A DNA stretch of 64,000 bases from Labia minor (taxonomy: Eukaryota > Arthropoda > Insecta > Dermaptera > Spongiphoridae): NCBI GenBank assembly GCA_963082975.1, contig OY720346.1:42633296-42697295 (forward strand). The letters are read 5' to 3'. The notes below the pieces were generated by a model. The model worked only from the letters and a program-made list of their open reading frames with translations. It made no database searches and had not been told where the DNA came from. This document shows positions 60,147-64,000 of the stretch, in pieces (the stretch's first letter is position 1; every line of letters starts with the position of its first letter). Both the position numbers and the translations under genes were made by a program.

Positions 60147-60613
60147 ATTTTACTATGTCGCCAGATATAGTATTGCGATCACGCAAATTTTCGATGTCAA
60201 GTTTTTGATGTTTTTATACGTTTTGAAGGTCCCTGAGTCATTTTCACTAGGGTTGAGAAAAATTTCTGTGTGTGTGTGTGCCTACCACGTTTTAATTTAT
60301 TCCTCTAAAGTAACCGAAAAAATAAAGATATATGTTTGATAGTTTTTCACATGATAAAAAATTGCATAAAACTGCTATATATATATGGTTGAATCGCTAA
60401 AAGTAACGGAATTAATTTTTTAACACGTTGACTGCCAATCACGCGCCAGGACGCCATCAACAAAGACCCACAAACGCGCTCGTTAATAAATATTTTTTTA
60501 TTAATTTTAATTTATAATTTAATTTTAATTAAATTTAATTTATAAATATAATATATGTTAATTAATTCAATTCAAATTTGCGAGATATTCGAGTGGAGAC
60601 ACTCCAGATTTTT
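60147..60613 (+). mobile_element. Unnamed long repeat, second unit of head-to-tail dimer
   Basis: It starts ATTTTACTATGTCGCCAGAT directly after the end of the first unit and ends with the same TCGAGTGGAGACACTCCAG. It has lost the segment between the GT run and CTACCACGTTTTAATT, so it is about 200 bp shorter. CACGCGCCAGG is retained. No ORF. Confidence 0.8.
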
Positions 60614-60779
60614 TTTTTTACTTTTTATCTTTCTCTTCTTTATTGTTTTCTCTTTTTTTTCAAACTTATTTTATCCCACTTTGTACCTAATTTCTTATTA
60701 TCAATTTCTGATATTATATTCCATTCATAGATTTTTTTATCTTTATTGGATGTTGTGTGTTAATAATTTTGAACTTGAG

Positions 60780-61020
60780 ACAAACTCTCCGATCATGGGT
60801 GAATTAGATACCACATGTTTTAGTGCTATTATTTCTTCCACAAAACAAGGTTTTGATTGGTGTGCAACTACGAAGCTGTCTTGATTTAACGATATGGTAT
60901 ATTAGACAGTCTGGGTAGGTGAGGGGTCCTTTGCCTTTAAATCTAATTAAATTAATTAGTTCAAAGATGTTGTACACAATCTGCATGACGGACGTGCTAA
61001 CCACTTCTCTACCATCCTCT
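60780..61020 (-). repeat. Possible decayed tRNA-derived SINE
   Basis: On the minus strand AGTGGTTAGCACGTCCGTCA has the look of a tRNA A-box. A clear B-box is missing. It is weakly supported and may be chance. Confidence 0.25.
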
Positions 61021-62476
61021 CTTAATTATTATATTCATATTTTGAAATATTATGAATCAATTGTATTTATGTATGTGGATAAATATTTCGAGTAAATTAT
61101 CAATGCTCAATGAATTTATATATAATATCAAATTTAAAGGATAGTGGTTTATCGAAGAATTATATTTAAAAGAATTTGGATTTTAAAGAATTTTTTTCTT
61201 CTTTTTTTTGTTTTTACAAACAACTTGAATGGTTTATTATTTGTAAATTGTTCAATAAATTTCAATCGTAGGTGTTTGTGTTCGTCTGTATGTTGTAAGT
61301 AAAACACATAAATAACATTTCTTTTTCTACTCTTTCTCTTTCCCTCTCCAGCTGCTTCTACTAGTCATACTTTCACTCTTTTGCACTTGTATATGGAAAT
61401 TGAGTGCAAAAGAGACAGAGAGTTTAGAGAAATGGATAAAAGGGTGGCTGGAAAGAATAGGGAGGAGAGGAAGAGAAAGAGGAAGTAGTGAGGGGGTAGG
61501 AAAAAAATTTCAGAACGTTTGCGTTTTTTTTTTTTTGTTTTTCTCTCTCTCTCTCTCTCTCTATCAGACTGTCTGTTTGTTTCCTGACCTCTCAGTTATC
61601 AAGTGGATTGGAATTCTATTTAATTCAATTCATTAAGTGATAACAAAGTGGAGAGTGTAATTGAAAATAGATGGGAAATGGCCCTCTAGAGAGTTGAAAA
61701 AAAAGAAAGAAAAAATATTTATTATAAAAAAAATTTACATGGATTTATTTTTCAATTAATTCATAAAATAAAAATAATAATAATAAGTCAATATTTAAAA
61801 TATATATATAATATGTTTTTACTTGACAGCAAAAAATAACTAACGCACCTGCTTTATGAAGTATTCACATGATATCAGAAGAGTTTTTTTTTTAAAGATC
61901 CAAATATAAAAAAAAAAATATATTCAGATGTAAAAATTATAATTATTTAAAGATTAATGTAAGGTTCAGAACGAAAAAAAAATTATTAAAAAAACAATAA
62001 CGAGAAAGCTATGAAATGTAGGAGTAGTTGACAATGAAAAAAAAAACAAAGGAACAAATAACTTATTTTTTAAATGGAATCCTCTTTATAGGAGATTTTA
62101 AAACCGTCTTGGCACACTCCTAATGAGGTCTAACACTTTATAATCAAGAATTATGTTTCATTCTTTATTCTTCTAACTTTTGAAGGTTTTCATGTCATCT
62201 TTAATGAATTTGTTTTCTAATAAATTTTCTAGTTGGTCAGTTGACATATTCATCAAAGAAATCCGAAAATATAGATATATTAGCATTTATTAATGGTTTA
62301 AGGTTTGTGTTCACACCAACCTTCAATTTAAATTTGATTTTTATTATTATACATGATTTCTATATTTGATTTCTAATTTCAAATATACACCACATATCGC
62401 TCTTGAGATTTTCCTCTAATTTTCATAACTTAATCTTAGCAGTATAAACAAAAATAAGCTAACACAAATTATTATA
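61021..62476. other. AT-rich DNA with a purine/pyrimidine block
   Basis: 61320-61560 holds purine-rich then CT-rich low-complexity DNA (CT run at 61543-61562), which explains the ORF at 61400-61636. No gene supported. Confidence 0.4.
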
Positions 62477-62740
62477 TTGGGTTGTCACATAAGTTCGTTC
62501 GGTTGAGGTTAATTTGTTTGCCTACTTTAAAGGAGAAATATTTTTTGATTTTATTTAAACATGCTATTTCTATAAAAGTTATCAATTAAATATTTATTGT
62601 ATATTTAACAAATTAATTGTTTTGTATCTCACGTAGTGTCAAGTGTGGATTTTCGTCAACCTCAGACAATATTGTGGCCTTGTCAGTGGTTACAGGCCGT
62701 CCAGAGCGCTCGCAATCATTAAGACTAAATTATATATATA
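62477..62740 (-). mobile_element. Mariner derivative: one end plus transposase fragment
   Basis: TTGGGTTGTCACATAAGTTC at 62477, preceded by TA, is a typical mariner terminal repeat. About 140 bp further, the minus strand encodes FSLNDCERSGRPVTTDKATI and then LSEVDENPHLTLREIQN (about 62734-62610). This corresponds to the ED..RSGRP linker and start of the second helix-turn-helix of mariner transposases. The catalytic part, between this and the terminal repeat, is deleted. The other terminus was not found. Confidence 0.75.
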
Positions 62741-62800
62741 TTGATAATAATATTAACATTAGGTTAAGAAGGAAGTAGAGTTTTTATTAGTTTTTTTCAG

Positions 62801-63007
62801 ATCCGACGTGGTGGGTTATGTATTCATCGCTTATCAAAATGCTTGCTTTATCGTCCAATATATTCTATTGCTGATGGGTTTCCTAGTGGAATGTTCTTTA
62901 GCAGTCCGAGTATACACAATCATTTTCACCAGTCGATCAAATGCTAAAACTGACCCTCACAACAACAAAAAAACCCTTTCCCCAGTTTTAATTATCTCTA
63001 AACACAG
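62801..63007 (+). CDS. Candidate 207-nt exon of a membrane-protein gene
   Basis: TTTTTATTAGTTTTTTTCAG at 62781-62800 is a strong 3' splice site and CACAG followed by GTAAGTTATG a strong 5' site. The 207 nt between them are open in one frame, entered with one leading base and left with two, so the exon keeps the frame when skipped or joined. The product (68 full codons) begins SDVVGYVFIAYQNACF, continues through a strongly hydrophobic stretch (IVQYILLLMGFLVECSLAV, likely one membrane span) to VRVYTIIFTSRSN and a polar, Asn/Lys-rich end. GC is well above its surroundings. I do not recognise the family, and neighbouring exons are not visible. Confidence 0.5.
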
Positions 63008-63100
63008 GTAAGTTATGTAGTCCGGAAGTTGAAGACTTTCTTTTTTACACTACAGATCAATTTTGTTTACCTAAAGATACATTCCTTCTATTGCTTAAAA

Positions 63101-63262
63101 CAGTGGTTCTCAACCTTTTTTTACCGCGGCACACAAAGAAAAAGATAAGTATAAAAAGATATATTGGAAAAAAGTGGTCTCAAAACGGTTTACCTTTTTT
63201 TTAGAACCAAATTGAACAAATTTAGATAAAAAAGTTGGAAGTCATAATCTCGCGGCACACTG
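63101..63262. mobile_element. hAT-type MITE with perfect 8-bp target duplication
   Basis: The left end CAGTGGTTCTCAACCTTTTT and right end GCGGCACACTG are flanked on both sides by GCTTAAAA (63093-63100 and 63263-63270). An exact 8-bp direct repeat is the hAT insertion signature. ACCGCGGCACACA also lies inside the left end, so the termini share CGCGGCACAC. At 162 bp it is non-autonomous. Confidence 0.85.
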
Positions 63263-63373
63263 GCTTAAAACGTAACGTAAAATAATGTAATATAAGGTAT
63301 TTGAAATAATCTTATAATAAAAAGATTTATTAAACAAGAAAAAAGAAATATTAAACAAGATTATATAAACATA

Positions 63374-63450
63374 CAGTGGCGTACCTAGGGGGGTGCGATG
63401 GGTGTGGTCCGCATCGGGCGGCACTTATCTTGGGGCGGCATTTTTTAAAT
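63374..63450 (+). mobile_element. Terminal fragment of a DNA transposon
   Basis: CAGTGGCGTACCTAGGGGGG, then GCATCGGGCGGCAC and TTGGGGCGGCATTTTTT, have the form of a widespread DNA-transposon end in invertebrates that starts CAGTGGCGTA. The matching other end is not visible in the window. Confidence 0.6.
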
Positions 63451-64000
63451 TTACTTATAGTTGTAAAAAGCAACCATTTCATATTTATTTTTTTTCTTTC
63501 CTGAATAATAAATGATTATTATTATTATTATAAGTTTACTATTTGATTTATATAAATTATGATTAACTATATGATTTCGAATATTATTCCTCGGTGTATA
63601 TAAATGCATTTTAGTGTAAATTTTGAATTCTAATTCCAAGAACAGGATAATTATTTTATTTTATTGTATTCATTAAAATTCGTTGAATTCGTAAACGCAT
63701 CTTTACGATTTTGTTCGGCAATTTTTCCTAACCAAAATTTTTTCATATCAGTTTATAAATGTCATTTCTTTTGAAAAGTTTATATGATTAGATGATTACT
63801 TTGAAGTGATATACCAATATTTTTTTAAATCATCTATTTTTCTTTTGAAAAGCAGGGCCGGGGGAAAAATATAAATATAAATTTTGAGAGCATTATACAC
63901 GATTTTTCTAGTATGAAAGCTAGAAGAGTAAATATTATATAAATATGTTTACGAGTGCAAAAAATATGTGAAAAAATTTACTATATGTGTATTAATTAAT
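63451..64000. other. AT-rich DNA to window end, nothing recognised
   Basis: It may include the remainder of the element starting at 63374. CAGGGCCGGGGG near 63853 is an isolated GC-rich patch. No gene. Confidence 0.4.

Noticed and set aside
1-64000. CRISPR array or prokaryotic mobile island
   Set aside because: No regularly spaced short repeats with unique spacers. Splice-like sites, SINEs, LINEs and Tc1/mariner elements show an animal nuclear genome.

Overview
This is a gene-poor, very AT-rich stretch of an animal nuclear genome. It has no prokaryote-like operons, no intact long ORF, no rRNA, no functional tRNA gene and no CRISPR. Most recognisable content is decayed transposons: Tc1/mariner DNA transposons, non-LTR retrotransposon (LINE) tails, tRNA-derived SINEs, hAT-type MITEs and unnamed repeat families, set in long AT-rich and microsatellite-rich stretches. 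The Tc1 and mariner protein remnants look most like those of arthropods. From memory, a parasitic copepod such as a caligid sea louse is my best guess, but that is weak and not proven by the sequence.

Layout. 1-10319 is single-copy: LINE tails near 0.96-1.11 kb and 2.75-3.02 kb, a 102-bp tandem duplication at 3.7 kb, GC-rich hairpin repeats at 4.7-6.3 kb, a diverged SINE at 7.1 kb, a mariner relic at 8.5 kb and one copy of an unnamed long repeat at 9.5-10.0 kb. From 10320 the dominant structure begins: an 18,387-bp unit (about 10321-28707) is followed head-to-tail by a second copy (28708-47094). The copies are identical wherever I compared them, including homopolymer lengths. Each holds two mariner remnants, a full-length but broken Tc1 element, a truncated LINE C-terminus, two tRNA-derived SINEs, a 0.6-kb inverted-repeat element carrying an internally deleted LINE, and several unknown relics.

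47095-64000 is single-copy again. It holds a family of elements with a GC-rich 5' hairpin and a TATATAGAT-like 3' end, a LINE reverse-transcriptase fragment, a nested foldback element at 55 kb, a head-to-tail dimer of the 9.5-kb repeat at 59.5-60.6 kb, a mariner derivative at 62.5 kb and an intact hAT MITE with an 8-bp target-site duplication at 63.1 kb.

The only candidate host-gene sequence is a 207-nt exon-like block at 62801-63007 (+), encoding a hydrophobic segment between consensus splice sites, and a 46-nt possible microexon at 56158-56203 (-). If real, much of the window is intron or intergenic DNA. The genes do not form a pathway. The window records transposon activity plus one very recent tandem duplication or assembly duplication.
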